Below the pieces are notes generated by a model that was given only the letters and a program-made list of their open reading frames with translations, did no database searches and was not told where the DNA came from. The position numbers were made by a program, and so were the translations under genes. From assembly GCF_000020605.1 (NCBI RefSeq), contig NC_012781.1:1551501-1615500 (forward strand): a stretch of DNA of 64,000 nucleotides, given 5' to 3'. Below, in pieces: positions 1 through 9,391 of this stretch (positions within the stretch are counted from its first letter, which is position 1; each line of letters starts with the position of its first letter). This DNA is from Agathobacter rectalis ATCC 33656. GTDB taxonomy: Bacteria > Bacillota > Clostridia > Lachnospirales > Lachnospiraceae.

Positions 1-1512
1 CCTACCATGGCAGAGCTTGCAAAGGCTATTTCATCAGGCTCTTTAAGAGGTGCCAGAGGAAACTCGGGTGTTATCTTATCACAGCTTTTCAGAGGCTTTT
101 GCAAGGTAATAAAGGAATACGATGAGATAGATGTCACTATTCTTTGCGAGGCGTGCCAGAAGGCAGTTGAGACAGCTTACAAGGCAGTTATGAAGCCAAA
201 GGAGGGAACTATCCTTACAGTGGCAAAGGGCGCAGCAGAAAAGGCTCTTGAGCTGTCAGACGATACAGAGGATGTTGTCACATTTGTCGAAGAGGTTATT
301 AAGCAGGCTGAGTATGTGCTCGACCAGACACCGGAGATGCTTCCTGTATTAAAGCAGGCAGGCGTTGTGGATTCGGGCGGACAGGGACTTGTTCAGGTAT
401 TAAAGGGAGCATATGATGCCCTTATCGGCAAGGAGATTGATTATACAATCGAAGGCGCACCAACAGGAGCAGCTCCTGCAAAGATTACGGCTGAGACAGA
501 GGCGGAGATTAAGTTTGGTTACTGCACAGAGTTTATTATTGTACTCAATGCGCCAATGTCAGACAATGAGGAGCACGCATACAAGGCATTCCTCGAGTCA
601 ATCGGTGACTCTATAGTCGTTGTAGCTGACGATGAGATCGTAAAGACTCACGTACATACAAACGACCCTGGACTTGCACTGCAGAAGGCACTTACCTTCG
701 GCTCACTCAGCAAGATAAAGATCGACAATATGCGTGAGGAGCATCAGGAAAAGCTCATCAAGGATTCACAGAAGCTTGCAGCACAGCAGAAGGCTGAGGA
801 AGAGGCTTATGAAGCTGCTCAGGCTGATGAAAAGATAAGTAACATGCCTGTAAAGGAAATGGGCTTTGTATCTGTTTCAATCGGAGAAGGCATGAATGAA
901 GTGTTTAGAGGCCTTGGAGTGGACTATCTCATAGAGGGTGGTCAGACCATGAACCCTAGCACAGAGGATATGCTTAACGCTATCGAGCATGTAAATGCAA
1001 AGACAGTATTTATCCTGCCAAACAACAAGAATATCATCATGGCTGCAAACCAGGCAGTAGACCTTGTTGAGGATAAACAGATTATTGTTATCCCTACAAA
1101 GACTATCCCACAGGGTATCACAGCGCTTGTAAATTATATCCCTGACCACAGCGCCGAGGAGAATAAAGAGCAGATGATAGCTGAGATAGAAAATGTCAAG
1201 ACAGGACAGGTGACATATGCAGTCCGCGATACTGAGATTGACGGAAAAACCATCAAGCAGAACGACTTCATGGGAATCGGAGACAAGAGCATCCTTTCTG
1301 TTGGAACAGACTTAAGGGCTACCACACTTGAGATGGTAGATGCCATGGTAGATGAGGATTCAGCGATTGTCAGCATCTATTTCGGAAGTGATTCTGATGA
1401 GGACTCAGCTAATGAGCTTGCGGCAGCAATCGAAGAGAAATATCCTGATGTAGAGGTTGAGGTCAACGATGGCGGACAGCCAATCTACTATTATGTTATT
1501 TCTGTAGAGTAA
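1..1512 (+). CDS. fakA: Fatty acid kinase catalytic subunit FakA (DAK2/YloV family), 5' truncated
   Basis: The frame is open to base 1, so the ATG at 7 is internal and the true start lies upstream of the window; about 503 codons are present of a usual 550 or so. FakA is the ATP-binding subunit that phosphorylates fatty acids presented by FakB, feeding them into phospholipid synthesis. Seen: a DhaL/DAK2 nucleotide-fold segment with GARGNSGVILSQ and DSGGQGL in the first 130 residues, a THVHTNDPG motif of the middle domain, then the FakA C-terminal domain (ILPNNKNI). recG follows 47 nt downstream, the usual Firmicutes order. Family assignment is firm; activity with a FakB partner is inferred. 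Confidence 0.9.
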   Translation, partial: PTMAELAKAISSGSLRGARGNSGVILSQLFRGFCKVIKEYDEIDVTILCEACQKAVETAYKAVMKPKEGTILTVAKGAAEKALELSDDTEDVVTFVEEVIKQAEYVLDQTPEMLPVLKQAGVVDSGGQGLVQVLKGAYDALIGKEIDYTIEGAPTGAAPAKITAETEAEIKFGYCTEFIIVLNAPMSDNEEHAYKAFLESIGDSIVVVADDEIVKTHVHTNDPGLALQKALTFGSLSKIKIDNMREEHQEKLIKDSQKLAAQQKAEEEAYEAAQADEKISNMPVKEMGFVSVSIGEGMNEVFRGLGVDYLIEGGQTMNPSTEDMLNAIEHVNAKTVFILPNNKNIIMAANQAVDLVEDKQIIVIPTKTIPQGITALVNYIPDHSAEENKEQMIAEIENVKTGQVTYAVRDTEIDGKTIKQNDFMGIGDKSILSVGTDLRATTLEMVDAMVDEDSAIVSIYFGSDSDEDSANELAAAIEEKYPDVEVEVNDGGQPIYYYVISVE

Positions 1513-1559
1513 AGCCTTTTAAAGAATATAAATGATATTTATTATATTTAGGAGCAAAT

Positions 1560-3626
1560 ATGGATATAGCTTCACCGATTACCGCGGTTAAGGGAATCGG
1601 GGAAAAAACACAAAAAGCATTTGCTAAAATGGGAGTATACACCGTTGGTGATATACTCCTTCATTTTCCCCGGGATTATGTAAAGTTTCCGGAAATAACG
1701 GATATTGATGAACTGAATAATGTAAACGTAAGCAGCACCTATGCCATCTATGCTGTGATTAAAAAGGCACCTGTAGTGAAAAATACAGCGAGAATGCAGA
1801 TTACATTGCAGGATATCGGCTCGCCCGGGCATATGATACAGCTGGTATGGTACCGTATGCCATACCTTAAGGCACAGCTTGTGCAGGGGAGACATCTTAT
1901 ATTTTACGGACATATTAAGCCAAAGGGAGGCCGATATGTCATGGAGCAGCCTGTGGTGTATGAGGTGCAAAAGTACGAGGCTATACGCGATACACTGCAG
2001 CCTGTGTACTCCGTGACAAGCGGTGTGACAAACAATCTGATAGTGAAGACGATAAAGGAGACTCTGTCACATGATACACTGCTGTCAGATTACCTGCCTA
2101 AGGATATAAGGCACAGATACGGCTTTTGCGAGTACAATTATGCCATGAAGCAGATACATTTCCCTGATGACTTTGACGCTCTTGTGGAGGCAAGAAGACG
2201 GCTTGTTTTTGATGAGTTTTTTCTCTTTATCATGGGCATGCGGTATCAGAATAAAAAGCAGCAGAAGGACAAAAATGAGTTTGAGTTTACGGATGATGCT
2301 TTTATAGACGGACTGATTGATAAGCTTCCGTATGAGCTGACAGGCGCGCAGAAGAAGACAATAGATGAGATAAAGCAGGATATTAAAAGCCCTTATGTGA
2401 TGCAGAGGCTTATTCAGGGTGACGTGGGCTCAGGAAAGACGATTGTTGCTTTTCTTCTTATGGCGTGGGCGTCAAAATGTGGCTATCAGTCTGCTATTAT
2501 GGCTCCGACGGAGGTCCTTGCAAACCAGCATTACGAGACGTTTTGCTCACTGGTCAGTCAGTTTGGACTTGACAGTCCTGTTGTGCTTCTTACCGGTTCC
2601 ATGACGGCAAAGCAGAAAAGAGAAGCCTATGCGAGCCTTGAAAACGAGAAAAATGCGCTTATTATAGGCACTCATGCGCTCATACAGGAGAAAGCTGATT
2701 TTTCCAATCTGTCGCTTGTTATCACAGATGAGCAGCACAGATTTGGAGTGAAGCAGAGGGAGAGCTTCTCGGATAAGGGAAGAAAGCCACATATACTTGT
2801 GATGAGTGCCACTCCGATACCGCGTACGTTAGCAATAATCATATACGGTGATATGGATATCTCTGTCATAAATGAGGTGCCGGCAAAGAGGCTTCCTATC
2901 AAGAACTGTGTGGTTGGCACAGCATTCAGGCCAAAGGCCTACAGCTTCATCGAGGAGCAGGTGAGAGCCGGCCATCAGGCGTATGTTATATGCCCTCTTG
3001 TGGAGGAAACCGAAAACTCGGAAGGGGAAAATGTCACAGACTATGCAGATGTGCTTAAAGCGGCACTGCCAAAGGATATCACTGTAGATGTGCTTAACGG
3101 CAGGATGAAGAGCAAGGCAAAGGATGAGGTGATGCAGCGCTTTGCAAATAATGAGTCGCAGGTGCTTGTGTCCACAACAGTCGTGGAGGTTGGGGTAAAT
3201 GTGCCCAATGCAACCGTCATGATGATAGAAAATGCAGACAGGTTTGGACTTGCACAGCTTCATCAGCTAAGAGGCCGTGTAGGCAGGGGGGATGCACAGT
3301 CGTATTGCATTTTCATCAATTCGTCAAATTCAAAGAAATCAAAAAAACGTCTGGAGATATTAAATAAATCAAATGATGGCTTTTATATAGCAAGTGAGGA
3401 TTTAAAGCTCAGAGGTCCCGGGGATTTCTTTGGAATCAGGCAGAGTGGAGACCTTGCGTTTGCACTTGCGGATGTGTATCAGGACAGCGATGTGCTAAAG
3501 GAAGCATCTGAGATGGTGGATGAGGTGCTTGAAGCAGACCCGGCGCTTTGTACACCGGAAAACAGAATACTGAAAAAGAAAATGGATGAATTTGCAAAAG
3601 AACAATTAAAGAGGATGAATCTGTGA
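1560..3626 (+). CDS. recG: ATP-dependent DNA helicase RecG
   Basis: 688 aa, full length for RecG, the superfamily 2 translocase that remodels stalled replication forks and branch-migrates Holliday junctions. Order seen: N-terminal wedge/OB-fold (about 1-200), Walker A GDVGSGKT near residue 290, DEQH box (DEQHRFG), motif III MSATPIPRT, and the C-terminal helicase lobe with QLRGRVGRG as motif VI. The ATG at 1560 has AGGAG 6 nt upstream. It probably forms a transcription unit with fakA and ends at the strong hairpin at 3647. No anomalies seen. Confidence 0.97.
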   Translation: MDIASPITAVKGIGEKTQKAFAKMGVYTVGDILLHFPRDYVKFPEITDIDELNNVNVSSTYAIYAVIKKAPVVKNTARMQITLQDIGSPGHMIQLVWYRMPYLKAQLVQGRHLIFYGHIKPKGGRYVMEQPVVYEVQKYEAIRDTLQPVYSVTSGVTNNLIVKTIKETLSHDTLLSDYLPKDIRHRYGFCEYNYAMKQIHFPDDFDALVEARRRLVFDEFFLFIMGMRYQNKKQQKDKNEFEFTDDAFIDGLIDKLPYELTGAQKKTIDEIKQDIKSPYVMQRLIQGDVGSGKTIVAFLLMAWASKCGYQSAIMAPTEVLANQHYETFCSLVSQFGLDSPVVLLTGSMTAKQKREAYASLENEKNALIIGTHALIQEKADFSNLSLVITDEQHRFGVKQRESFSDKGRKPHILVMSATPIPRTLAIIIYGDMDISVINEVPAKRLPIKNCVVGTAFRPKAYSFIEEQVRAGHQAYVICPLVEETENSEGENVTDYADVLKAALPKDITVDVLNGRMKSKAKDEVMQRFANNESQVLVSTTVVEVGVNVPNATVMMIENADRFGLAQLHQLRGRVGRGDAQSYCIFINSSNSKKSKKRLEILNKSNDGFYIASEDLKLRGPGDFFGIRQSGDLAFALADVYQDSDVLKEASEMVDEVLEADPALCTPENRILKKKMDEFAKEQLKRMNL

Positions 3627-3646
3627 TTAGCTTAAATGGCAAAAAT

Positions 3647-3694
3647 AAAAGCTGATATAGCATGCAGGACTATGCATGTGTATATCAGCTTTTT
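3647..3694. terminator. Bidirectional terminator between recG and rqcH
   Basis: Inverted repeat AAAAGCTGATATA (3647-3659) with TATATCAGCTTTTT (3681-3694). It has a T-run after the right arm and an A-run before the left arm, so it can end recG on + and rqcH on -. The loop has a second small GCAT/ATGC stem. Confidence 0.85.
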
Positions 3695-3737
3695 ACTTTA
3701 AGCGTTTTGGAATGGTTATGAAATAAGTATAATCTGC

Positions 3738-5480
3738 TTACTCAATCTGCCTGATATCGGATATATCCGGGTGAATCGTGAGAGAATAGTTTGTGTAATA
3801 CACGACAAAGCCGGCTGCGGCACCGTTTGGCTTTTTGACATTTTTCTTTTGCAGATAGTCTATCTCTACCTTGTCGGCATTTTTGCCCTTTGAGTAGTAG
3901 CCTGCGAGCTTGCCTGCCTCCTCAAAGGTGCTGTCCGGCAGCTCTTTGTTTTCAGCTTTTACAATGACATGTGAGCCGGGCATGCCCTTGGCGTGGAACC
4001 ACCAGTCGTTTCCGGTTGCCAGCTTGAAGGTGAGCTCATCGTTCTGGTAGTTGTTTTTGCCAACGTACATATCAAAGCCGTCTGATGAGATATAGTGGAA
4101 GGGTTTGCTCTTTACCTTCTGTTTCTTTGAACCCTTACCTTTTTTGATAAAACCGTATTCTATCAGCTCATCCTTTATCTGGACGAGGTCGTCAGCGCTT
4201 AAAGCGATATCCAGTGAATTCTGAATTGATTCGAGATGGTCTATCTGACCTTTTGTTTCAAGAATCAGCTCGTTCAATGCTTCGGCAGTACGCTTCATCT
4301 TTCCGTATTTGTCAAAGTATTTCTGCGCGTTCTCGGCAGGAGTTTTTGTGTTGTCGATAGGAATTTTGATGATTTTGTTGTCATCATAATAGTTTGCAGC
4401 TTCAAGAAACTTGTCGTCCGGTGTAAGTCCGTAGCCGAATGCGTTGATAAGCTCGCCGTACACCTTGTACTTTTCGCGTTTTTCGGAGTCCTTAAGCTGC
4501 TTCATCTGCAGGGAATATTTCTTCTGGTTTCGCTCCAGGAGGGTATTTACGTGTTTTCTCAGGTCGGCTGACTTCTGGCGTATACGTGTATAGGCGTTTC
4601 TCTCAGAGTAGTAAAGCTCTAAAACCTCTGATATAGATTCATATTTTGTGACCGTTAAATCGCTATACTGAGTCAGCTCTATTGAAGAAAATTCCTTTGG
4701 TTCATTGCCGTCACGCACGATATTCGGCGTAAAACGATTATTTTTTATGTCCTCCATCATCCATGTGAAGTTGCTTCCCAGGTGCAAAAGCTCATCGTGT
4801 GAGTAGGCAGCTACAGGGGAGTCCGCGTCAAGGCCTGCCCTGTGAGCCAGCTCATTTGCCACAAGTGGGCTGATGCCGGAAAAGGATGAGTAGATAGCCT
4901 TTGAAACAGTAAGCGGCTTTGCTGATATAATATCCACAAACTGTTTCGAATCTACAGTCAGAGGATTATATTTATCCTCCTGTGTCGCGGGGATTTTGTA
5001 GGCTCTGCCCGGAAGCACCTCTCGCACAGAGCTTACGGATGCGGGAATACGCTTGGCACTGTCTATTATTGTACCATCGGAGTCGGTAAAGATGATGTTT
5101 GAATATTTGCCCATCAGCTCGATAATAAGCACCTTGTGGCATAGATCGCCCATCTCGTTTAAGTGCTCGATTTCAAAGTTTATGATACGCTCCATGCCCG
5201 GCTGGTAAATTTTTGTGATGCGTCCGTTTGCTATATGCTTTCTTAAAACCATGCAAAATGTAGGGGCAGTGAGGGGGCTTACCTTATTTGTGGGTGTCAG
5301 GTAGATGAATGGAAGAGATGCACTTGCAGACATCGAAAGCCTGAACGAGCCGTTTGGTCCCTTTAGGGTAAGAAGCAGCTCATCTGCCTCAGGTTCTGCG
5401 ATTTTACTGATTTTTGAGTTTAGTATCGTACTGTTTAGCTCTGCAACTATATTTGAAATGACTATTCCGTCTAAAGCCAT
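3738..5480 (-). CDS. rqcH: Rqc2 homolog RqcH (NFACT family ribosome quality control protein)
   Basis: 580 aa. RqcH binds the obstructed 50S subunit with peptidyl-tRNA and recruits tRNA-Ala to add C-terminal alanine tails to stalled chains. Older annotations call it fibronectin-binding protein FbpA. Seen: NFACT-N domain from MALDGIVISN, a Lys/Glu-rich coiled coil (about 285-430), and the C-terminal NFACT-R domain with DWWFHAKGMPGSHVIVK. The conserved Asp-Arg of NFACT-N (D97/R98 in B. subtilis RqcH) reads Glu97-Arg98 here (GMERII), a conservative change of a residue important for tailing. It is divergent from yicC across about 140 AT-rich bases. Family assignment is firm. Confidence 0.93.
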   Translation of the reverse strand: MALDGIVISNIVAELNSTILNSKISKIAEPEADELLLTLKGPNGSFRLSMSASASLPFIYLTPTNKVSPLTAPTFCMVLRKHIANGRITKIYQPGMERIINFEIEHLNEMGDLCHKVLIIELMGKYSNIIFTDSDGTIIDSAKRIPASVSSVREVLPGRAYKIPATQEDKYNPLTVDSKQFVDIISAKPLTVSKAIYSSFSGISPLVANELAHRAGLDADSPVAAYSHDELLHLGSNFTWMMEDIKNNRFTPNIVRDGNEPKEFSSIELTQYSDLTVTKYESISEVLELYYSERNAYTRIRQKSADLRKHVNTLLERNQKKYSLQMKQLKDSEKREKYKVYGELINAFGYGLTPDDKFLEAANYYDDNKIIKIPIDNTKTPAENAQKYFDKYGKMKRTAEALNELILETKGQIDHLESIQNSLDIALSADDLVQIKDELIEYGFIKKGKGSKKQKVKSKPFHYISSDGFDMYVGKNNYQNDELTFKLATGNDWWFHAKGMPGSHVIVKAENKELPDSTFEEAGKLAGYYSKGKNADKVEIDYLQKKNVKKPNGAAAGFVVYYTNYSLTIHPDISDIRQIE

Positions 5481-5619
5481 GATGTTCCTCCTTATTTCCT
5501 GTAAATATTCTAAGTTGCTGAATATTTATAATCATGAATATTTATATTATAATATATTTGACGAAAATCTCAAGGAGTTATATAATAAACTCATCTATGC
5601 ATATGCGAAAGGAAAAATT

Positions 5620-6498
5620 ATGATTAAAAGTATGACCGGCTTTGGCAGATACGAGTACGCAGATGCAAGCCGTAAGATTACAGTTGAGGTAAAATCTGTA
5701 AATCACAGATATCTGGATGTCAATATCAAGATGCCCAAAAAGCTCAATTTCTTCGAGAGTGCAATAAGGACTCTGCTTAAGGAGTACATAGAGCGTGGCA
5801 AGGTTGACATTTATATCACATATGAGGATTTTACAGAAAATAATCTCTCATTGCAGTATAATAAGGCTCTCGCGGGAGAATATCTTAAGTATCTTAATCA
5901 GATGGCGGAGGAATTCGGACTGGAGAATGATATAAGAGTGAGCACGCTGTCGAGATATCCGGAGGTATTTGCGATGGAGGAGCAGCCTGTAGATGAGGAT
6001 GAGCTGTGGAGCAGTCTTGAGAAGGCTCTTCGCGGTGCATTTGAGCCATTTGTTGAAAGCCGCGTGCGCGAGGGAGAAAATCTTAAAAAAGACCTTTGCG
6101 AAAAGCTCGATAATATGGTATCATATGTTGATTTCATTGAGGAGCGTTCGCCACAGATTATTGTCGAATACCGTGCGCGTCTTGAGGAAAAGCTAAGAGA
6201 GCTGCTTGCAGACAATCAGCTTGATGATTCAAGAATAGCCCAGGAGGTCACTATTTTTGCGGACAAGATCTGTGTGGATGAGGAGACAGTCAGGCTCAAA
6301 AGCCATATCCTTTCCATGAAGGATTCGCTAAATGCCGGTGGCAGTGTGGGAAGAAAGCTTGATTTCCTCGCACAGGAGATGAACCGTGAGGCGAATACCA
6401 TCCTTTCAAAGTCCAATGATCTTAAGATTTCTGACACAGGCATCAGTCTTAAAACTGATATAGAAAAGGTCAGGGAACAGATTCAAAATATTGAGTAA
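5620..6498 (+). CDS. yicC: YicC family endoribonuclease
   Basis: 292 aa. The frame is open further upstream, but that part only antisenses rqcH. The ATG at 5620 follows an AAAGGA box and gives the canonical N-terminus MIKSMTGFGRYE. The YicC N-terminal domain has VKSVNHRYLD at about 27-36. The C-terminal DUF1732 domain includes GRKLDFLAQEMNREANTI and ends with the family-typical KVREQIQNIE. YicC proteins are RNA endonucleases implicated in RNA turnover in E. coli and B. subtilis. It lies 15 nt upstream of gmk; the remA gene that separates the two in Bacillus is absent here. Confidence 0.93.
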   Translation: MIKSMTGFGRYEYADASRKITVEVKSVNHRYLDVNIKMPKKLNFFESAIRTLLKEYIERGKVDIYITYEDFTENNLSLQYNKALAGEYLKYLNQMAEEFGLENDIRVSTLSRYPEVFAMEEQPVDEDELWSSLEKALRGAFEPFVESRVREGENLKKDLCEKLDNMVSYVDFIEERSPQIIVEYRARLEEKLRELLADNQLDDSRIAQEVTIFADKICVDEETVRLKSHILSMKDSLNAGGSVGRKLDFLAQEMNREANTILSKSNDLKISDTGISLKTDIEKVREQIQNIE

Positions 6499-6513
6499 TT
6501 TTAGGAGATTGTG

Positions 6514-7173
6514 ATGAGTAACACAGGAAAATTAGTTGTTTTTTCAGGCTTTTCGGGTTCCGGAAAGGGTACTATCATGAAGGAGCTTATGGCAAAGCAT
6601 GGTGATGATTATGCACTGAGCGTATCAGCCACGACCAGAGGTCCAAGGCCGGGTGAGGAGCATGGCAGAGAGTATTTTTTTATCTCAGAGGAAGAATTTG
6701 AACAGATGATAAAGGCAGACGGACTGCTTGAGTATGCCAAGTATGTAGATCATTACTACGGCACACCAAAGTCATATGTAAATGAGCAGCTTAGCGCAGG
6801 AAAGAATGTGATTCTTGAGATAGAAATCCAGGGAGCTTTAAAGATAAAGAAGCAGTTTCCTGATACGGTGCTTATGTTTGTGTCAGCGCCGAGTGCAGAT
6901 GAGCTTAAGGACCGGCTTGTAGGAAGAGGCACAGAGACAAAAGAGGTCTGTGCACAGAGACTTTCAAGAGCATATGAGGAGTCTTTAGGCATAGAGAAAT
7001 ATGATTATTTAGTGGTAAATGATAAGCTTGACGATTGTGTAGAGCTTGTGAATGATATCATCCACAGCTCTGACGACACAAAAAAGAATCAGGATTATCT
7101 GGTATCATCAAATATAGATTTTATAAATAAAATGAGAAAAGAGCTTTTAAGCTTTTCGAAAGGAGATAAATAA
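6514..7173 (+). CDS. gmk: Guanylate kinase
   Basis: 219 aa. It phosphorylates GMP/dGMP to GDP/dGDP with ATP. P-loop FSGFSGSGKGTI at residues 10-21. GMP-binding region SATTRGPRPGEEHGREYFF around 39-57, with the conserved Arg and Tyr residues, and the EIEIQGA motif. The GTG at 6511 is only 3 nt after AGGAG, so the ATG at 6514 is preferred. It is followed immediately by rpoZ, and the yicC-gmk-rpoZ order is typical of Firmicutes. Confidence 0.97.
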   Translation: MSNTGKLVVFSGFSGSGKGTIMKELMAKHGDDYALSVSATTRGPRPGEEHGREYFFISEEEFEQMIKADGLLEYAKYVDHYYGTPKSYVNEQLSAGKNVILEIEIQGALKIKKQFPDTVLMFVSAPSADELKDRLVGRGTETKEVCAQRLSRAYEESLGIEKYDYLVVNDKLDDCVELVNDIIHSSDDTKKNQDYLVSSNIDFINKMRKELLSFSKGDK

Positions 7174-7174
7174 T

Positions 7175-7435
7175 ATGATACATCCATCGTATGTAGAGTT
7201 AATGAAGGTAGTAAACAACAATGTAGAGATAGGTGAAGAGCCGGTAGTAAACAGCCGTTATTCTATCGTTATTGCTGCAGCAAAGCGTGCACGTCAGATT
7301 ATTGATGGTGCAGAACCACTTATCGCACACCCTAAGTGCAATAAGCCATTATCTATTGCTGTAGAGGAGCTGTACACGGGAGCTGTCAGAATCGTCTCAG
7401 ATGATGAGGATTTAAACGAAGGCGAAGAGGCTTAA
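7175..7435 (+). CDS. rpoZ: DNA-directed RNA polymerase subunit omega
   Basis: 86 aa. It begins 1 nt after the gmk stop, with AAAGGAGAT inside the end of gmk. Omega motif NSRYSIVIAAAKRARQI at 24-40 is the conserved helix that clamps the beta' subunit. The region PLSIAVEELYTG is typical. Omega helps RNA polymerase assembly and, in proteobacteria, ppGpp binding. The acidic C-terminus (DDEDLNEGEEA) is common in clostridial omegas. Confidence 0.95.
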   Translation: MIHPSYVELMKVVNNNVEIGEEPVVNSRYSIVIAAAKRARQIIDGAEPLIAHPKCNKPLSIAVEELYTGAVRIVSDDEDLNEGEEA

Positions 7436-7442
7436 TCTAGGA

Positions 7443-7472
7443 GGGGAAAGGCTGTTTTGTCTTTCCCTTTAA
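7443..7472 (+). terminator. Possible weak terminator or attenuator between rpoZ and rimO
   Basis: Stem GGGAAAG (7444-7450) with CTTTCCC (7461-7467), followed by only three T residues. It may reduce read-through into rimO rather than stop it fully. Confidence 0.45.
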
Positions 7473-7500
7473 TTGTAAATACTTACATTTGAGAGGTACT

Positions 7501-8826
7501 ATGAAATTATTATTTATTTCGCTTGGATGCGATAAAAACCTTGTGGATTCAGAGTATATGATAGGCATGCTTGCAAATGACGGCATTGAGATGACCGATG
7601 ATGAGACGCAGGCTGATATCATTATCGTAAACAGCTGCTGCTTCATAGGTGATGCAAAGGAGGAGAGTATCAATACAATTCTCGAGATGGCTCAGTATAA
7701 GGAGACAGGCAAATGCAAATCACTTATTGTGACAGGCTGTCTGGCACAAAGATACAAGGATGAGATTTTTAAGGAAATCCCAGAGGTTGATGCCATACTT
7801 GGCACCAATTCATATGATACTATAGTTGAAGCTGTCCATGAGACACTTGAAAAACACAGATACAGCAATCTGCACACCTTAGAGGGGCTTCCCAGCATAA
7901 AGACAAAGCGTATTGTCACCACAGGAGGGCATTTCGCTTACCTTAAGATAGCAGAGGGTTGCAATAAAAACTGTACCTACTGTGTCATTCCATCTGTCAG
8001 AGGTCGTTACAGAAGTGTGCCGATGGAGGATTTGATTGAGCAGGCGAAGAGCCTTGTGGAGCAGGGGGCAAAGGAGCTTATACTTGTTGCCCAGGAGACC
8101 ACACTTTACGGAGTGGATTTGTATGGTGAGAAGTCACTTCATAAGCTTTTGGATGAGCTCAACAAGATAAGCGGGCTGTTCTGGATAAGGATTATGTACT
8201 GCTATCCCGAGGAGATATACGATGAGCTTATAGAGTCCATGATAAAGGATGAGAAGGTATGCCATTATCTGGATATGCCAATCCAGCACTGCAATGACGA
8301 TATTTTAAGGCGCATGGGCAGAAAAACAACAAAGGCTGAGCTTATGGAGCGTATCAGAATGCTGCGTGAGAGAATACCTGATATCACACTAAGGACCACA
8401 CTTATATGTGGCTTCCCGGGTGAGACACAGGATAATCACGAGGAGCTTATGCAGTTTGTAAATGATATGGAGTTTGACCGTCTGGGAGCCTTTACGTATT
8501 CCCCGGAGGAGGGCACAAAGGCAGCTGCAATGCCTGACCAGATAGATGAGGATATAAAGGCTGACTGGCAGGCTGATGTCATGGAGCTTGAGGAAGAGGT
8601 CATTTTTGATAAAAATGAGACACTAAAGGGTAAAGAATTATATGTTTTCATAGAGGGCAAGGTGGCTGATGAAAATGCTTATATCGGCCGTACATACAGA
8701 GATGCACCGAATGTTGACGGATATATATTCATCAACACTGATGAGACACTTATGACCGGTGATATATGCAAGGTTATGGTGACGGGTGCGTATGAATATG
8801 ATTTGATAGGAGAACTTGTAAAATGA
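7501..8826 (+). CDS. rimO: Ribosomal protein S12 methylthiotransferase RimO
   Basis: 441 aa. A TTG at 7489 extends the frame, but the ATG at 7501 follows GAGAGG and gives the canonical MKLLFISLGCDKNLVDSE. Radical SAM methylthiotransferase that modifies an Asp of ribosomal protein S12 to 3-methylthio-Asp. Seen: UPF0004 domain with the three Cys for the auxiliary cluster (SLGC, NSCCF, VTGC), radical SAM CxxxCxxC in CNKNCTYCVIP, and a C-terminal TRAM domain. RimO rather than MiaB is supported by SLGCDKN and EGCNKNCTYC. Confidence 0.95.
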   Translation: MKLLFISLGCDKNLVDSEYMIGMLANDGIEMTDDETQADIIIVNSCCFIGDAKEESINTILEMAQYKETGKCKSLIVTGCLAQRYKDEIFKEIPEVDAILGTNSYDTIVEAVHETLEKHRYSNLHTLEGLPSIKTKRIVTTGGHFAYLKIAEGCNKNCTYCVIPSVRGRYRSVPMEDLIEQAKSLVEQGAKELILVAQETTLYGVDLYGEKSLHKLLDELNKISGLFWIRIMYCYPEEIYDELIESMIKDEKVCHYLDMPIQHCNDDILRRMGRKTTKAELMERIRMLRERIPDITLRTTLICGFPGETQDNHEELMQFVNDMEFDRLGAFTYSPEEGTKAAAMPDQIDEDIKADWQADVMELEEEVIFDKNETLKGKELYVFIEGKVADENAYIGRTYRDAPNVDGYIFINTDETLMTGDICKVMVTGAYEYDLIGELVK

Positions 8827-9371
8827 ATTTACCAAACAAACTTACAATCTTAAGAGTGATACTTATTCCGTTTTTTGTATTTTTCCTTATTTCACCGTTT
8901 TTTGACGGATACGGAAATTATATAGCGCTTGCGATATTTATCATTGCAAGTCTGACCGATATGGCTGACGGAAAAATTGCAAGAAAATACAATCTTGTTA
9001 CAAATTTCGGCAAGTTTATGGATCCGCTTGCAGACAAGCTGCTTGTATGCTCTGCAATGATATGCCTTGTTGATTTAAAGCTCATCCCTGTATGGGTTGT
9101 GCTTATTATCATTGCAAGAGAGTTTATCATAAGCGGCTTCAGACTCGTTGCATCAGACAATGGAATTGTCATTGCAGCAAGCTACTGGGGAAAATTTAAG
9201 ACAACCTTCCAGATGCTTATGGTTATTGTTATTATTTTTAATATCAATCTGCAGCTTGGCTGGTTAAATATCCTTGGAACAATCCTCATTTATGTGGCAC
9301 TTGTGCTCACAGTTGTTTCACTTATTGACTATATTGCAAAGAATAAGGACGTCTTAAAGGACCAGAAATAG
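8823..9371 (+). CDS. pgsA: CDP-diacylglycerol--glycerol-3-phosphate 3-phosphatidyltransferase
   Basis: 182 aa, overlapping the rimO stop by 4 nt (ATGA), so translationally coupled. It makes phosphatidylglycerophosphate from CDP-diacylglycerol and glycerol-3-phosphate at the membrane. The CDP-alcohol phosphotransferase signature is complete: the four Asp residues lie in DMADGKIAR and GKFMDPLADK. Several hydrophobic membrane segments; N-terminus MNLPNKLTILRV is typical. Confidence 0.95.
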   Translation: MNLPNKLTILRVILIPFFVFFLISPFFDGYGNYIALAIFIIASLTDMADGKIARKYNLVTNFGKFMDPLADKLLVCSAMICLVDLKLIPVWVVLIIIAREFIISGFRLVASDNGIVIAASYWGKFKTTFQMLMVIVIIFNINLQLGWLNILGTILIYVALVLTVVSLIDYIAKNKDVLKDQK

Positions 9372-9391
9372 ACTATAACAGGGAGAAAAGT

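Noticed and set aside
5305-5619. N-terminal extension of yicC by 105 codons
   Set aside because: It is antisense to rqcH and lacks YicC similarity; the ATG at 5620 has an RBS and the family N-terminus.
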